A stretch of DNA of 64,000 bases from contig OZ010793.1 of the NCBI GenBank assembly GCA_963932465.1, forward strand, positions 256,381,333-256,445,332. The letters run 5' to 3'. The notes under the pieces were generated by a model that made no database searches, had not been told where the DNA came from, and worked only from the letters and a program-made list of their open reading frames with translations. The position numbers were made by a program, and so were the translations under genes. Position 1 is the first letter of the stretch. Each line of letters starts with the position of its first letter. This document shows positions 1 to 13,215 of this stretch, in pieces. Source of the DNA: Maratus speciosus. Lineage: Eukaryota > Arthropoda > Arachnida > Araneae > Salticidae.

Positions 1-72
1 AATGATTTTTAAAAAAAAATCACTTGATTAAAATCATGATTTAAATTCCTGATTTAAATCGTCGACACCCTA
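1..72. repeat. End of a DNA-transposon-like repeat, cut by the window edge
   Basis: AT-rich sequence built from ATTTAAATC/ATGATTT words. On the minus strand it begins TAGGGTGTCGACGATTT, which looks like a hAT-type terminus with AT-rich subterminal repeats. A similar ATGATTTTTT/AAATCAGATTT block lies at 61056-61165. The element family is inferred from the terminus style only. Confidence 0.35.
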
Positions 73-86
73 TTGTTATTAGTGTG

Positions 87-178
87 GCATATTTGCATCG
101 ATCCCAGGGATAATAAAATTCAGTGCCAAAAAAGCAGAATTCCGCATTTCCGCGGAAAAGTAACATGTCTGAAATAAA
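87..178. repeat. Dispersed repeat, second copy at 49089-49178
   Basis: About 90 bp starting GCATATTTGCATCGATC and ending with a GCGGAAAAGTAACATGTCTG word recurs at 49089-49178 with few changes. The other copy lies inside the TTAA-flanked element at 48131-49331, so this is probably a piece of the same kind of element. Nothing coding was seen from 179 to 945, which is AT-rich unassigned sequence. Confidence 0.6.
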
Positions 179-2149
179 GAAGTTTAATGAAAGATAAATG
201 TGCCTATGAGATTACTTGTCAACTGCATAATAAACCCATGAACCAGGTTTCACATAATAGGGTTACATCCAAAGGGTTGCCAATTGGCATAGATGCAGGG
301 GTTGTGTTCCATCGCCAAAGGCGAAGTTACCAAAGTTACAGGTACGGAATAGAAAATTTTCCATCATTAAATTATTCATTTTGTGAAATTTTATAAAATT
401 CTCATGTGTGTCAAATGTGTTGATTTTGAATTAAAAAAATTTTTTTTTAACGAAAATAGCACAAACAATTTTCAAGAAATAAAGTTTTTCACTATTGTCA
501 GTGATATGTAACTTACTGGGTAAGCATATTTTTATAAGAGGAAATCCAGAATCTCTCTTTAGTTTTTTGTTTCTAACCAAAAGGGGGAGAGAAGAGTTCT
601 GTATATTGCAAATATTTTTCAAATCTTAGAGATTTCAAATTAACTGACATTTTCAAATGAACCTGAGAAAATTTAAATTTCATTTGGAAATGAGAGAATA
701 CAAAATTTCATAATTTCTTTAAATCGTATAATTTTAATTTTCATGAACAGAAGTTCTTTAAATTTAGTTTTTACAAATCGCACTAATCCAATTCTTATGC
801 TACTTAATTGACCATAAAACACCACTTAACACAACTTAATTGACCATAAAATTCACTTACCTGAATTCAAATAACAGATTGAAGCAAAACTTAAAAAATT
901 CTTAGTTCACAAAACTTTTTCTTTAATCAATAAAATTGAAATCTACATGCAAGCAGGGGCGGCCGGCCCATCGGGGCCAGGCCCCACTAGAATTTTCTTT
1001 CATTTAAAAATTTTTTATTCATATTTTTAATTTAAATATATATAAAAAAAAGAACTGTATACTGAAAATATATTGCAAAGAAACTCCTTCTTACATCGTC
1101 CCCACTCATTCGTTATCGACTCTCAGCATCTATTTCTTTCTCAGAGGCAATAAATCACTTTACTGGCCACTACTTACTTCTGAACACCAAGGTTACTGTA
1201 TCTGGTAAGACATTTGTGCCCATCTGGCGCGATAACGAGTATTTCCCTCCCTCACATATCATTCAATTTTGGCGATGTACTGCTCTTTTAGAGCATCTTC
1301 CGTATTTTTTTGCAATGTGGGGCACTGGGCGAGTGTGCCCTTGATACAAAGCTTCTGTTATACGGGGATTCTCAAAAATATTTGGTGACATTTGTATTAC
1401 TATTGCTGCTTATTCGTTAAATTACGCGATCTTTGAGCACTCTTTTTAAACGGAGACGCATGTTATTGTTAAGGTGTATTCCAATCCAAACTGCTTATTT
1501 TCTGATTTATTTTTTAATTCATTTTTGCTCTAAAACGCATCAAACTGGCAAATTCTCTTATTTAGAAACTACACAATGTGAAGTGCTTGTCCATTTTTTG
1601 ATAAATGCAGAAAATATTGCAAAAAAATGCTTTCAAAGTGGGTGTTTTGAACCGAATTTTCCGAAGCGGGAGATCTGGGGATGAAAAAAGGGATCCTACT
1701 GAGAAAATAATTGTTTAAAAATCAAATTCTAATGAATTGAGCGAAAAATGAAATCACACGGCCTCTTAAACATTTCTTCAAAAATCACCTCAGCAAGTTT
1801 CATGTTTTTACTTTAAAAAATGATTCTGAAAGTGTTTCAGAAAATTTCGAGCTGTTGAGGGTGAAAAAATATTTTTTCGAACACACCCTTAAATTCTTGA
1901 AATAAAAAAATGAATTCTGTAGATGATTTATTATGAAAACCCTTTTCAACAATGAATTTGGATGAAAAACTTGAAATTAAACGCCTGGGACCTTATCAAA
2001 CGAAGAATTTTGAAATGCGATGAAAAGATGGGAAAAACTGCGCTATTCTCTACACAGTGGTTTGAAAAATTTGTGGATTAAATTATTAAGTGAATTGTAT
2101 TATCAAGTGAAAAAAAAAAGCATGTTTTATTTTTATTGTTTATTGTTTG

Positions 2150-3060
2150 GAGGGGTGAAATTATATAGTATGGCTGGCTGTAACGATTTGAAGCATTTTT
2201 CTGAAAGAGTAAGAAAACATGAAATGAGTACTACTCATTTAAATAATGCTATTAACTATAAAACCTTTGGAACTGTCAAAATTGTAACGCAGTTGGATGA
2301 AGGTTAAAGGATTTCATAAAAAAAAAAAAAAAAAAGAAAGAAAGAAAGAAAAAAAAGAAATGGTTGAGAAGAACAGGTATGTGCTAAATCGTGTGATCAA
2401 TTGTTTGATATTCTGTGGTTTTCATGAATTACCTTTAAGGGGTTATGATGAATGTAAAGTTTTTTAAACCGAGGTATGTTTTTAAATTTGGTCACATACG
2501 CCTCAAAACTGGACACTATATTGGAAAACTATTTAAACAATGCTACAGTATCTAAAAATACTTCAAAAACTATACAGAATGAGCTGTTGGATTGTATATA
2601 TGAAACGTATATGCATGAAGGTAAAAATGAGATTTCTGCTTCTAATTTTGTAGATTTACAAGCTGACAAAACTATATTGATGTAAGCTGCACTTCGCAAT
2701 TTGTTATCATTTTACGATAGATAATAAACAACAAACCCGTGAAAGGGTTTGTTCAATTCATTGATGTCCATGATAAAGCAGCAGAGGGACTTACTAAAAT
2801 CTTAACTCAAAATTTAGAACAGTTTTATTTAAAAGATAAGCTCGTTGCGCAAGCATATGACGGTGCGCTGTTATGAGCGGGTGTCATACTGGAGTTCAAG
2901 AGCGAATGAGAGAAAATTTTAAAACATTTTTGAAAAACTCTATGGGACAGGAACGATTAAACACACTCTTGCTGTTCTTTCAGCCCACAAAGATTTTATT
3001 AGTACAATATCAGAATTTGATGTAAAAGTAAGTGAAAAATTTGCTAGTCGAAAAAATCGA
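2150..3060 (+). pseudogene. hAT transposase remnant (ZMYM1-like / DUF4371 type)
   Basis: Open fragments read GCNDLKHFSERV, then NYKTFGTVKIV, ASKLDTILENYLNNA and ELLDCIYETYMHEGKNEIS. Frames further along read QFIDVHDKAAEGLTKIL and KDKLVAQAYDG. This order matches the DUF4371 region of hAT transposases related to ZMYM1-like proteins (family knowledge). The frame breaks repeatedly: at an A-rich expansion near 2318-2355, near 2685, and around 2870, where a one-base change turns the expected A-V-M-S-G segment into a stop (TTATGAGCG). The C-terminal hAT dimerisation domain is absent. The copy at 11620-12430 shares the 2870 lesion. Non-functional. Confidence 0.8.
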
Positions 3061-3382
3061 CCTGCCTAATTTCTATTTAAATAATGCGTTAAATTTTAAT
3101 CTGTGAATGGATTAAATCTCTGCAAGAAAAATATGTATTTTTTTCTATTAAATTATGAGATAAATATTTTTTGTTTGATTTGTGAATTTGTTTTTTAATT
3201 TAATAATGTCTGACCAGAGAAAGTTTAATGTGAATAATGGTAATTAAATTTAAAGTTAGTGAAAGATTTTCGCATCTAAAAACATACCAAACTTTTATTT
3301 AAATAATGTATTAAATTTTAATTTCTGAATAGTTTCAATGTTTGCAAGTACAGTTTATATTTTTTTCTGTAACGGTGTGAGA

Positions 3383-3384
<2 letters not shown>

Positions 3385-3415
<31 letters not shown>
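3385..3415. repeat. (TTA)n microsatellite inside hAT copy 1
   Basis: A run of TTA triplets. The equivalent position in hAT copy 2 (about 12757-12790) also carries one, so the tract was probably present in the common ancestor of both copies. Confidence 0.85.
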
Positions 3416-3417
<2 letters not shown>

Positions 3418-3714
3418 TTGTATATTTGTTTTTTCAATTAAATAATGATTGATCAAAGTATGTTCAATGTTAATAATGGCAATTAATGGTATGTTAAAAA
3501 TTGTAATTAATTTGATAAATTTGAAATTAACGTTAATTACTTGAAAAAAATAATTAAATTTTAATTTCCAAAAGTAAGATAACTTTTTAATTTTATTTTT
3601 AAATAACTTGTTAACATGTTTAAACCAGAAATATTAATACATAAAAATTTACAATATGTTATGAGGATGGGGCCCCACCAGTGAAGATTGGCACGAGCCG
3701 CCACTGCATGCAAG

Positions 3715-5240
<1,526 letters not shown>

Positions 5241-7458
5241 TCAATTTTCATTTATTCATTTTTAAATTTAATTTTAAACTCAATAGTGTGACAACTTATC
5301 TGGTTTCACTCATTTGATACTAAACGGTTCATGAGGTAGCTCCTTTTGAATCACTCAATACATATGTGCTTCGCTACCACGTTATGTTTTGAGAAGTATC
5401 TTTTAATATTCTTTACGACTTAATTCATTTATAGTATAATTCCTCAATTTACCTTTTATCCATAACTGTACCCATTTCAATATAAATCTTACTTAGTTGT
5501 CACAAGTCATATTTGACCTTTCAGTATTCTTTTATAAAGGATTGAACTTTATTTTGGCTTTTAACCTATACACTTTACTGCTGTTTGTAACTTGATGTGA
5601 CATTATTTTAAATTTTTAATTTAGGATCCTAATTATTAATTTCATTTAAAAAGTATCAATCTATTAAGTTAAACATTGAGACAAAAAAAAAAAAAAAAAA
5701 AAGAAAGAAAGAAAGAAAAAGAAATTATATTAAATTGATTTCATAAATGTTATTATTTTGATAATCTCTACAATGAGCATGCCTTCATGGTCTAGAAGAG
5801 ATTTAAATTCTATGTAAAAGATGGAGTTTCTGCTCTAAGCTTTTCTAAAAAAATTTTCAATTTTCTTTAAATTCTGGACCATTACACACAGAGGGTCAAC
5901 TCGGCTTAGTTTGGGGTGTAAAATTTAGCACAAATTCTGCCCCTCCGACATTCCCTCACGGTATGGTCTCTGGCATAATTTGGACAATTTTGAAAATTTG
6001 TGTCGATGACTTCCATGTATGGTTGTCAACGGGTTGGAATTTCATTCCTTTTCTTTTCGACACTTGTGCAATTCTTAAGTGATGTCTTCTCTTAAATTTC
6101 AATTGCATTATATTTACACACTTATATTGTTAATTTTTAAAATGTATGTTTGTCTCACAATCACATCATTACTTCAGTAGTGTCCTGCTATATGTCATTG
6201 ACTCTTGCTCAGTTCCATTTTACATAAAGTATAGCAATTTTAATCATGTGCAATAACTCATATTTTTTTTACAATGTGCAATTTCAACTCAGTTATGTGT
6301 ATAGTATAACTCTATCATTCATTTGTTTATATTGCAATAAGAATTGTAATGGTGCTCACATGGATGTTTAGGTTTCAATTAAGTAGTAGGGTTTTATTAA
6401 TTTTTCACTGACCCTGAGAAGTGTTTGTATATTCTGTGTATTGTTGTGTATTTGAATCAACATATTTAATGTATCTTATTCAGTATTATTTTCTATATTC
6501 ATTTTGTTTTGCATATGTATAGTGTATTGTAATTTTTTGATTTTTTTATTGGATTACTTACAGAGAAGTGCATCTCTGAAGATTTTCCAATCGTTTGAGT
6601 GCGTCACTTGAACGTTTAGTTTTGTTCGTGCATTCAGTTATGCATTATTGAGATACCAGTATCTCGAACTTTTTTTTTTCATATATATTTTTTTTTCTAT
6701 AGGCTGGAGGTAAATGTTACATTTTCAATATTTCAGATTCTTAATTTATTGTCTGCATGATTTCTCTATTTAAATTTAAATATTTAAGTACAAAAACAAC
6801 TCTTAAAAACGTATTAAGTAAATAAATAAAAAGCATTCTAAATAATTTATATTTTGTTAATAATCTTATAATTAATGATTATTCAAAGTAATAAATATTA
6901 TAATATGCAATTAAATATAATTCTAATAATGTACGGATCTTTTAAAATATAAACATTACGGAATATCGTTCCTTAAGGTAACTTACAATGCTTTTCTAAC
7001 AATCACTAACTTCCGAAAATATAAATTAAAAAAGTTATTTAATATTAATCATTTTATTCCCAAACTATTTTTATTGGATGCTACTATTTATTTATAAGCG
7101 ATTGCCAAAATTTCATTAATTTTTAACCATAATTTAGCGAGATATCCGCATTACAATATTTAATCACTTCTGTCAGTTTTAAAAGACGCGCAATCCATTT
7201 TTTCCCCCGGCGCAGTTAGACATTTTTTTTATCTTTCTTCCTCGCAGAAAAGGACGTCGTGACGTCACTCTATCCTCCATCTTGTTTTAGTATCAGGAGG
7301 CGACATCGCCGGTATTCAGGAATGCAGGGGGAATGCAACTTCGATTACGATATAAATCGTTATCGATATTTCGATTGCGATGAAAATCATTATCGATATG
7401 ACTCAGAAGTGTGAGTGCCGGTTGCTCATGGGTTAAATTTGAGTTCAGCGTCGGCCCA

Positions 7459-7499
7459 ACGATGTTTTGGGGGGGCCATGTGCCCCCCCAAAACATCGT
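7459..7499. repeat. Perfect 17-bp hairpin
   Basis: ACGATGTTTTGGGGGGG is followed by a 7-nt loop (CCATGTG) and its exact reverse complement. The G7/C7 blocks make it very stable. Because of the symmetry, short open frames on both strands read nearly the same (FWGG...PPQNIV), which is a symmetry artefact rather than coding evidence. Possibly the joined ends of a deleted inverted-repeat transposon. Confidence 0.9.
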
Positions 7500-8596
7500 C
7501 TATAATAATCTAATCGTCTATATAAATAAACATTTGGTCTGTGGCACTTGTCAACAATGTAAGGAGGAGGATACACATATGTTTGGGGCTCTAGCCCCAG
7601 ACTAAGAATTTTTCAGGAAGAAGTAGCATTACTGCATTTTGGAAGCCATTTTTAGTTTTTGGAGCCAGACGAAGAAATGTTCTTTCATTTTTATTTTTAC
7701 GAACTGTAAGCTCTCCCATGTCAATTTTCTGTACTCCCAGCAGCTGAAACTTCATCATCAATATTACTTTAATATATTCATTCCTTTGAGATTATTAATA
7801 GCCCTCAAAGGATTTGCTTAATAACTGAGCGTCCTTTCCCGTTCGTAATAACATCTGCCATGCCGAGCTCCACCGATAATGTGCCATCATCAATTCTACA
7901 GTTACTGCTTATGGTCTTGAATCTTCAATAGTAAAAAATATAATTTCCAGTTTATCTCCAAATCATCTTTTACAACTTCAGTGCGGGTCTGCATCTAACC
8001 TATTGTGATGACTATTTCAACACTGTGATCCTTTGTGCCTTCATCTATTTTACAGTTATTGCTTATCGTCATAAATCTTCAATAGTAAAAAATATACAAT
8101 CTCCGGTTTATCTTCAAACTCGCATCTACCAATATATTCCTAAATACAGGACTTTAGTCTGGACTATGGACATAATACTTCGGACGGTATAAAATTAATT
8201 TACAATAGTGAACTCTCAGATTTGCAGCAATTTTGAAGGATTGTTTACATAGTGCAATATCATTTAAATGTATTTTCCTCTTCATACAATTATGTCGTAT
8301 TCCTGGCCAGGAAAATCTTATATTTCTACCAATAATAGTCATTAAAATTATTATTCATGCAGTGCATATAAATATTTCAATAAAATATGTGTCAACTGTA
8401 CCTTTAATCTCCGGGTGAGTTATTTTACACTTTTTTATTTTTCAGCTTCCGTCATTGAATATTTCAAAGGCAACATTTTCTAAATTGATTATTTTGAATA
8501 TTTAATTTTAAAATCTTAATATCTTCTTTGGTTGCCAATTCTTAGTTTATTTTTCAGACATACTCCACTACGGCGATCTACGGCCACAAAATATAA

Positions 8597-8706
8597 CAAC
8601 CAGCAACTGATTTTTGGCATTTTAACAGAAAGCATCATTAACGCTGAATAGTATGCCATCTTATGTGTCAATTTCATAAGACTCGTTCGCCTGCTGTAAA
8701 TAGTCC
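8597..8706 (+). mobile_element. Tc1-like transposon 5' end fragment
   Basis: The sequence from CCAGCAACTGATTTTTGGC through GACTCGTTCGCCTGCTG matches the reverse complement of about 13966-14073. That stretch is the leader of a Tc1-like element followed by a helix-turn-helix transposase start. Only the leader is present here; no transposase follows. Confidence 0.65.
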
Positions 8707-8830
8707 AAGAGCCGACAGCACAAAAACATGTTATCAAGCACAAGAAAAAAACCCTTTATTTTATGAAAGAGCAGAAGTAGGGGAATCTAATGAACCATGT
8801 CTGCCGGAAGTGAAGTGGTGCATATGCCAA
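8702..8830 (+). repeat. Duplicated segment, inverted copy at 13094-13215
   Basis: About 120 bp running from AGTCCAAGAGCCGACAGCAC to GGAAGTGAAGTGGTGC is found again, inverted, immediately right of hAT copy 2. This copy carries the hairpin insertion at 8819-8979. The other copy carries the hAT insertion. Confidence 0.8.
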
Positions 8831-8979
8831 AAATTAATACCACCAGTGGTTGACTCGTAAGCTTATCATTGTGTTTGTCCTACAATTATCCTCCATGTTT
8901 TCATACCTTTGTTTGTAGGACAAACACAATGATAAACCTACGAGTCAACCACTGGTGGTATTAATTTTTGGCTTATGCA
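8819..8979. mobile_element. Palindromic insertion: 67-bp arms, 27-bp loop
   Basis: The left arm 8819-8885 and the right arm 8913-8979 are reverse complements with only a few mismatches (core ACCACCAGTGGTTGACTCG). Compared with the related locus formed by the flanks of hAT copy 2, the hairpin appears to be inserted within TGCAT/ATGCA. It behaves like a foldback MITE. No coding capacity. Confidence 0.8.
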
Positions 8980-9279
8980 TAGACGCCAACATTGTAAAGA
9001 CTGTATCAGGAGTAAACCAGTTAAATTTCAGGAGTTTTGGACACTCTTCAGGAGTAAAATGTTCACGTTTCAGGAGTCATTTCAGGAGTTGCACAAAGTT
9101 TTTTATGAGCTATACTTTTTACAAATATTTTCAGTCGTCTTGCAGCTTTTGCATTTATCAACACAAACATAATTTAAATAAAGGTTACTTAATTTACTTT
9201 TACTATTAATGTATTAATAATTTTTTATAATAAATTTATAAAAATGGAATTTTTTTAAAATCTCTATGGAGCAAAAAAT

Positions 9280-10296
9280 CCGTGATTGATGTGAGTGAAA
9301 TCCCGCGACCAATTAACAAAATTCGCGATTTTCCGCCGAGATCGACTGACGAAAATCGCGAATTTTTCGCCGCGACTGACGAACGAAAATCGCGATGTTT
9401 TGCAGCGACTAGCAGACGAAAATCGCAATGTTTTGCCGTGACTTGCATACGAAAATCGCGATATTTTGCCACGACTTGTAAACGGAAATCGCGATGTTTT
9501 GCCGCGACTTGCAGATGAAAATCGCGATGTTTTGCCGTGACTTGCAGACGAAAATCGCGATGTTTTGCGTGACTTGAGGACGAAAATCGCGATGTTTTGC
9601 CGCGACTGACAGACGAAAATCGCGATGTTTTGCCACGATTGACGGACGAAAATCGCGATGTTTTGCCACGACTAACGAACGAAAATCGCGATTTTTTGCC
9701 GAGAACTCACTGACGAAAATCGCGATTTTTTGCTGCGACTGACTGACGAAAACAGCGATTTTTTGCCGCGACTTACTGACGAAAACAGCAATTTTTTGCC
9801 GCGACTTACTGACGAAAACAGCAATTTTTTGCCGCGACTTACTGACGAAAACAGCAATTTTTTGCCGCGACTCATTGACGAAAACAACAATTTTTTTACC
9901 GCGAATGACTAACGGAATTAGAGTTTTTTTTTTTTTTTTGCAGCGCAGCGAGTGATTGACAAAATTCGCGATTTTTATCATTGGCCGATTACCAAATTTC
10001 AGGATATTACCCCCCCCCCAACTGATTAACGCAATTCGCGATATTTTGTCGCGGCTGCGATTTTTATCAACGATCTATTGATGAATTTCACGATTATTTG
10101 CAGCGACTGATTGACAAAAATTGCAACTTTTTTCAACGATCGGTTGGCGAAATTTGCGATTTTCTGCCGCGAGCGATTGTAGAAATTGGCGGTTTTATCG
10201 ATTAATAGACGATTTTCGCGATATACTTCAACGACAGATTGACGAAATTCGTGATTTTTTGCCGCGATCGGTCGGAGAAATTCGCGATTTTTTTGC
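9280..10296 (+). repeat. Minisatellite array 1, 33-bp period
   Basis: About 30 tandem units of the form GACGAAAATCGCGATGTTTT plus GCCGCGACTT(A)CT. The period is 33 bp in the regular part (9700-9890), which is why uninterrupted 11-residue-periodic reading frames appear on both strands. Units become more diverged after 9900. The array ends in sequence rich in TCCGGAATTTCCGG, a feature shared with the end of array 2. Related arrays lie at 31836-33050, 43076-44165, 48457-48995 and 50930-51375, all in the same orientation. Confidence 0.93.
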
Positions 10297-10407
10297 CTCA
10301 AATTTCCGTATTTTCTACCTTATTACCGTACTTCCGTATTTTATCCTACATTTCCGGAGAAACTCCGGAATTTCCGGAGATATTGGCATCTATGCTTATG
10401 CACCATT

Positions 10408-13093
10408 CAGGGGCGGCCGGTCCATTGGGGCCACTGGGGCCAGGCCCCACTAGAATTTTCTGTTCATTTAAAAAATTTTGATTCATATTTTTAATTTAAA
10501 ACTTAAAAAAAAAAAAAGAACTGTTTACTAAAAATATATTGCAAAGAAACTCCTTCTTACATCGTGCCCACTCATCCGTTATCGACTCTCAGCATCTATT
10601 TCTTTCTCAGAGGCAATAAATCACTTTACTGGCCACTACTTACTTCTGAACACCAAGGTTACTGTATCGGGGCACAAGACATTTGTGCCCATTTGGCGCG
10701 ATAATGAGTATTTCCCTCCCTCACGTGTCATTCAATTTTGGCGATGTACTGCTCTTTTAGAGCTAAATCTTCCGTATTTTTTTTGCAATGGGGGGCACTG
10801 GGCGAGAGTGCCCTTGATCCAAAGTTTGTTATGCGGGGATTCTCAAAAATATTCGTCGACATTTGTATTACTATTGCTGCTTATTCGTTGAATTACGCGA
10901 TCTTTAAGTACTCTGTACTCTCTTTAAACGGAGACACATGTTATTGTTAAGGTGTATTCCAATCCAAACTGCTTATTTTCTGATTTATTTTTAAATTCAT
11001 TTTTACTCTCAAACGCATCAAACTGGCAAATTCTCTTATTTAGAAACTACATAATGGGATGTGCTTGTCGATTTTTTGAAAAATGCAGAAAATATTGCAA
11101 AAAAAAAAAATGCTATCAAAGTGGGAGTTTTGAACCGAATTTTCTGAAGCGGGAGATCTGGGGATGAAAAAAAGGGTCCTAATGAGAAAATAATTGTTTT
11201 AAAATCAAATTCTATTGAATTGAGCGAAAAATGAAACCACACGGCCTCTTAAACATCACTTCAAAAATCATCTCAGCAAGTTTCATGTTTTTAATTTTAA
11301 AAATGAGTCTGAAAGTGTCCCAGAAAATTTCGAGCTGTTGAGGGTGGAAAAATATTTTTTCGAACACACCCTTAAATTCTTGAAATAAAAAAATGAATTC
11401 TGTAGATGATTTATTATGCCCTTTTCAACAATGAATTTGGAAGAAAAACTTGAAATTAAACGCCTGGGACCTTATCAACCGAAGAATTTTGAAATGTAAC
11501 GAAAAGATGGGGGAAAACTACGCTATTTCTCTACACAGTGGTATCAAAAATTTCTGTGTATTTCAGCAAGTGAAGAAAAAAAAAAGCATTGTTCTGTTTT
11601 TATTTTTTATTTTTTGGAGGGATGAAATTATGGAGTATGGCCGGCTGTAACGATTTGAAGCATTTTTCTGAAAGAGTAAAAAAACATGAAATGAATACTA
11701 CTCATTTAAATAATGCTTTTAACTATAAAACCTTCGGAACTGTCAATATTGTAGTGCAGTTAGATGAAGGTTACAGGATTTCATTACAAAAACATAATGA
11801 AATGGTTGAGAAGAACAGGTATGTGCTAAATAGTAAACCGAGGTATGTTTTTAGAATTGGTCACATACGCCTCAAAACTGGACACTATATTGGAAGACCA
11901 TTTAAACAATGCTACAGTATCTAAAAATACTTAAAAAACTATACAATATGAGCTGTTGGATTGTATGTATGAAACGTATATGCATGAAGTTAAAAATGAG
12001 ATTTCTGCTTCTAATTTTGTAGATTTACAAGCTGACGAAACTATATTGATGTAAGCTGCACTTCGCAATTTGTTATCATTTTACGATATATAAAAAACAA
12101 CAAACCCTTGAAAAGATTTGTTCAATTTATTGATGTCTATGATAAAACAGCAGAGGGACTTACTATAATCTTAACTCAAAATTTAGAAAAGTTTTATTTA
12201 AAAGATAAGCTTGTTGCGCAAGCATATGACTGTGCGCTGTTGTGAGCGGGTGTCATACTGGAGTTCAAGAGCGAATGAGAGAAAATTTTAAAACATTTTT
12301 GAAAAACTCTATGGGACAGGAACGATTAAGCACACTCTTGCTGTTCTTTCAGTCCACAAAGATTTTATTAGTACAACATCAGAATTTGATGTAAAAGTAA
12401 GTGAAAGATTTGCTAGTCGAAAAAATCGACGTGCCTAATTTCTATTTAAATAATGCATTAAATTTTAATTTGTGAATGGATCAAATCTCTGCAAGAAAAA
12501 TATGTATTTTTTTCTATTAAATTATGAGATAATTATTTTTTGTTTGATTTGTGAATTTGTTTTTTAATTTAATAATGTTTGACCAGAGTAAGTTTATTGT
12601 GAATAATGGTAATTAAATTTAAAGTTAGTGAAAGATTTGCGCATCTAAAAACATACCAAACTTTTATTTAAATAATGTACTAAATTTTAATTTCTGAACA
12701 GTTTCAATGTTTGCAAGTAAAGTTTATATTTTCTTTCTGTAACGTTGTGAGATTGTTATTATTACTATTATTATTATTATTATTATTATTTTGTATATTT
12801 GTTTTTTAATTAAATAATGATTGATCAAAGTATGTTCAATGTTAATAATGGCAATTAATGGTATGTTAAAAATTGTAATTAATTTGATAAATTTGAAATT
12901 AACGTTGATTACTTGAAAAAATAATTAATTTTTTTTTTTTTCTTTTACAAAAGTAAGAAATAAAAGTTTTAAATAATAGTTAGTTTTAAATAATTTGTTT
13001 TCATGTTTAAACAACAAATATTAATGCATAAAAATTTACAATATGTTATGAAGACCGGGCCCCACCAGTGAAGATTGGCACGAGCCGCCACTG
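10408..13093. mobile_element. hAT-superfamily element, degenerate copy 2
   Basis: It starts CAGGGGCGGCCGGTCC, ends GAGCCGCCACTG, and is flanked by the perfect 8-bp duplication GCACCATT at 10400-10407 and 13094-13101. It is a sister copy of 954-3706 and keeps the same gross structure, including the (TTA)n tract. The sequence joined by removing the element resembles the 8702-8830/8980 locus in reverse orientation, which supports a clean insertion. Confidence 0.93.
11620..12430 (+). pseudogene. hAT transposase remnant (ZMYM1-like / DUF4371 type)
   Basis: It reads GCNDLKHFSERVKKHEM, NYKTFGTVNIVVQLDEGY and ISLQKHNEMVEKNRYVLN. The last stretch is open here but broken by an A-rich expansion in copy 1. 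A deletion just after it removes the VINCLIFCGFHELPL segment that copy 1 retains. Downstream, the stop-generating one-base change (TTGTGAGCG near 12240) sits at the same place as in copy 1. Non-functional and lacking the C-terminal dimerisation domain. Confidence 0.8.
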
Positions 13094-13215
13094 GCACCAT
13101 TTCACTTCCGGCAGACATGGATCATTAGATTCCCCTACTTCTACTCTTCCATAAAATAAAGGGTTTTTTTCTTGTGCTTGATAACATAGGTTTTTGTGCT
13201 GTCTGCTCTTGGACT
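13094..13215 (-). repeat. Inverted copy of the 8702-8830 segment
   Basis: On the minus strand it reads the same roughly 120 bp as 8702-8830, starting after the hAT duplication. It continues into a Tc1-like leader reading on the plus strand. Confidence 0.8.

Larger units (their letters stand above)
954..3706. mobile_element. hAT-superfamily element, degenerate copy 1
   Basis: The element starts CAGGGGCGGCCGGCC and ends GAGCCGCCACTG. It is flanked by a perfect 8-bp direct repeat, CATGCAAG, at 946-953 and 3707-3714. An 8-bp duplication and CAG...CTG ends are diagnostic of hAT transposons. It is closely similar along its whole length to the element at 10408-13093, including an internal (TTA)n tract. 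The remnant of a DUF4371/ZMYM1-like hAT transposase is on the plus strand (separate entry). No intact transposase remains, so movement would have needed a helper in trans. Confidence 0.93.

Noticed and set aside
7260..7267. TGACGTCA, a consensus cAMP-response element, close to a CCATCTTG word
   Set aside because: A single 8-mer match in a 17-kb intron without a supported transcription start is not enough to call a promoter.
7293..7605. Two frames on opposite strands both containing FWGG...PPQNIV
   Set aside because: They come from the perfect palindrome at 7459-7499, which reads the same on both strands.
9409..9981. 190-residue minus-strand frame with repeated SRQKIAVFVSK units, and mirror frames on the plus strand
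   Set aside because: The 33-bp repeat period keeps several frames open on both strands. The protein is pure repeat with no initiation context or homology, so it is a by-product of the minisatellite.
9280..10296. CRISPR-like regular repeats
   Set aside because: Units are contiguous with no unique spacers, and the setting is animal nuclear DNA.
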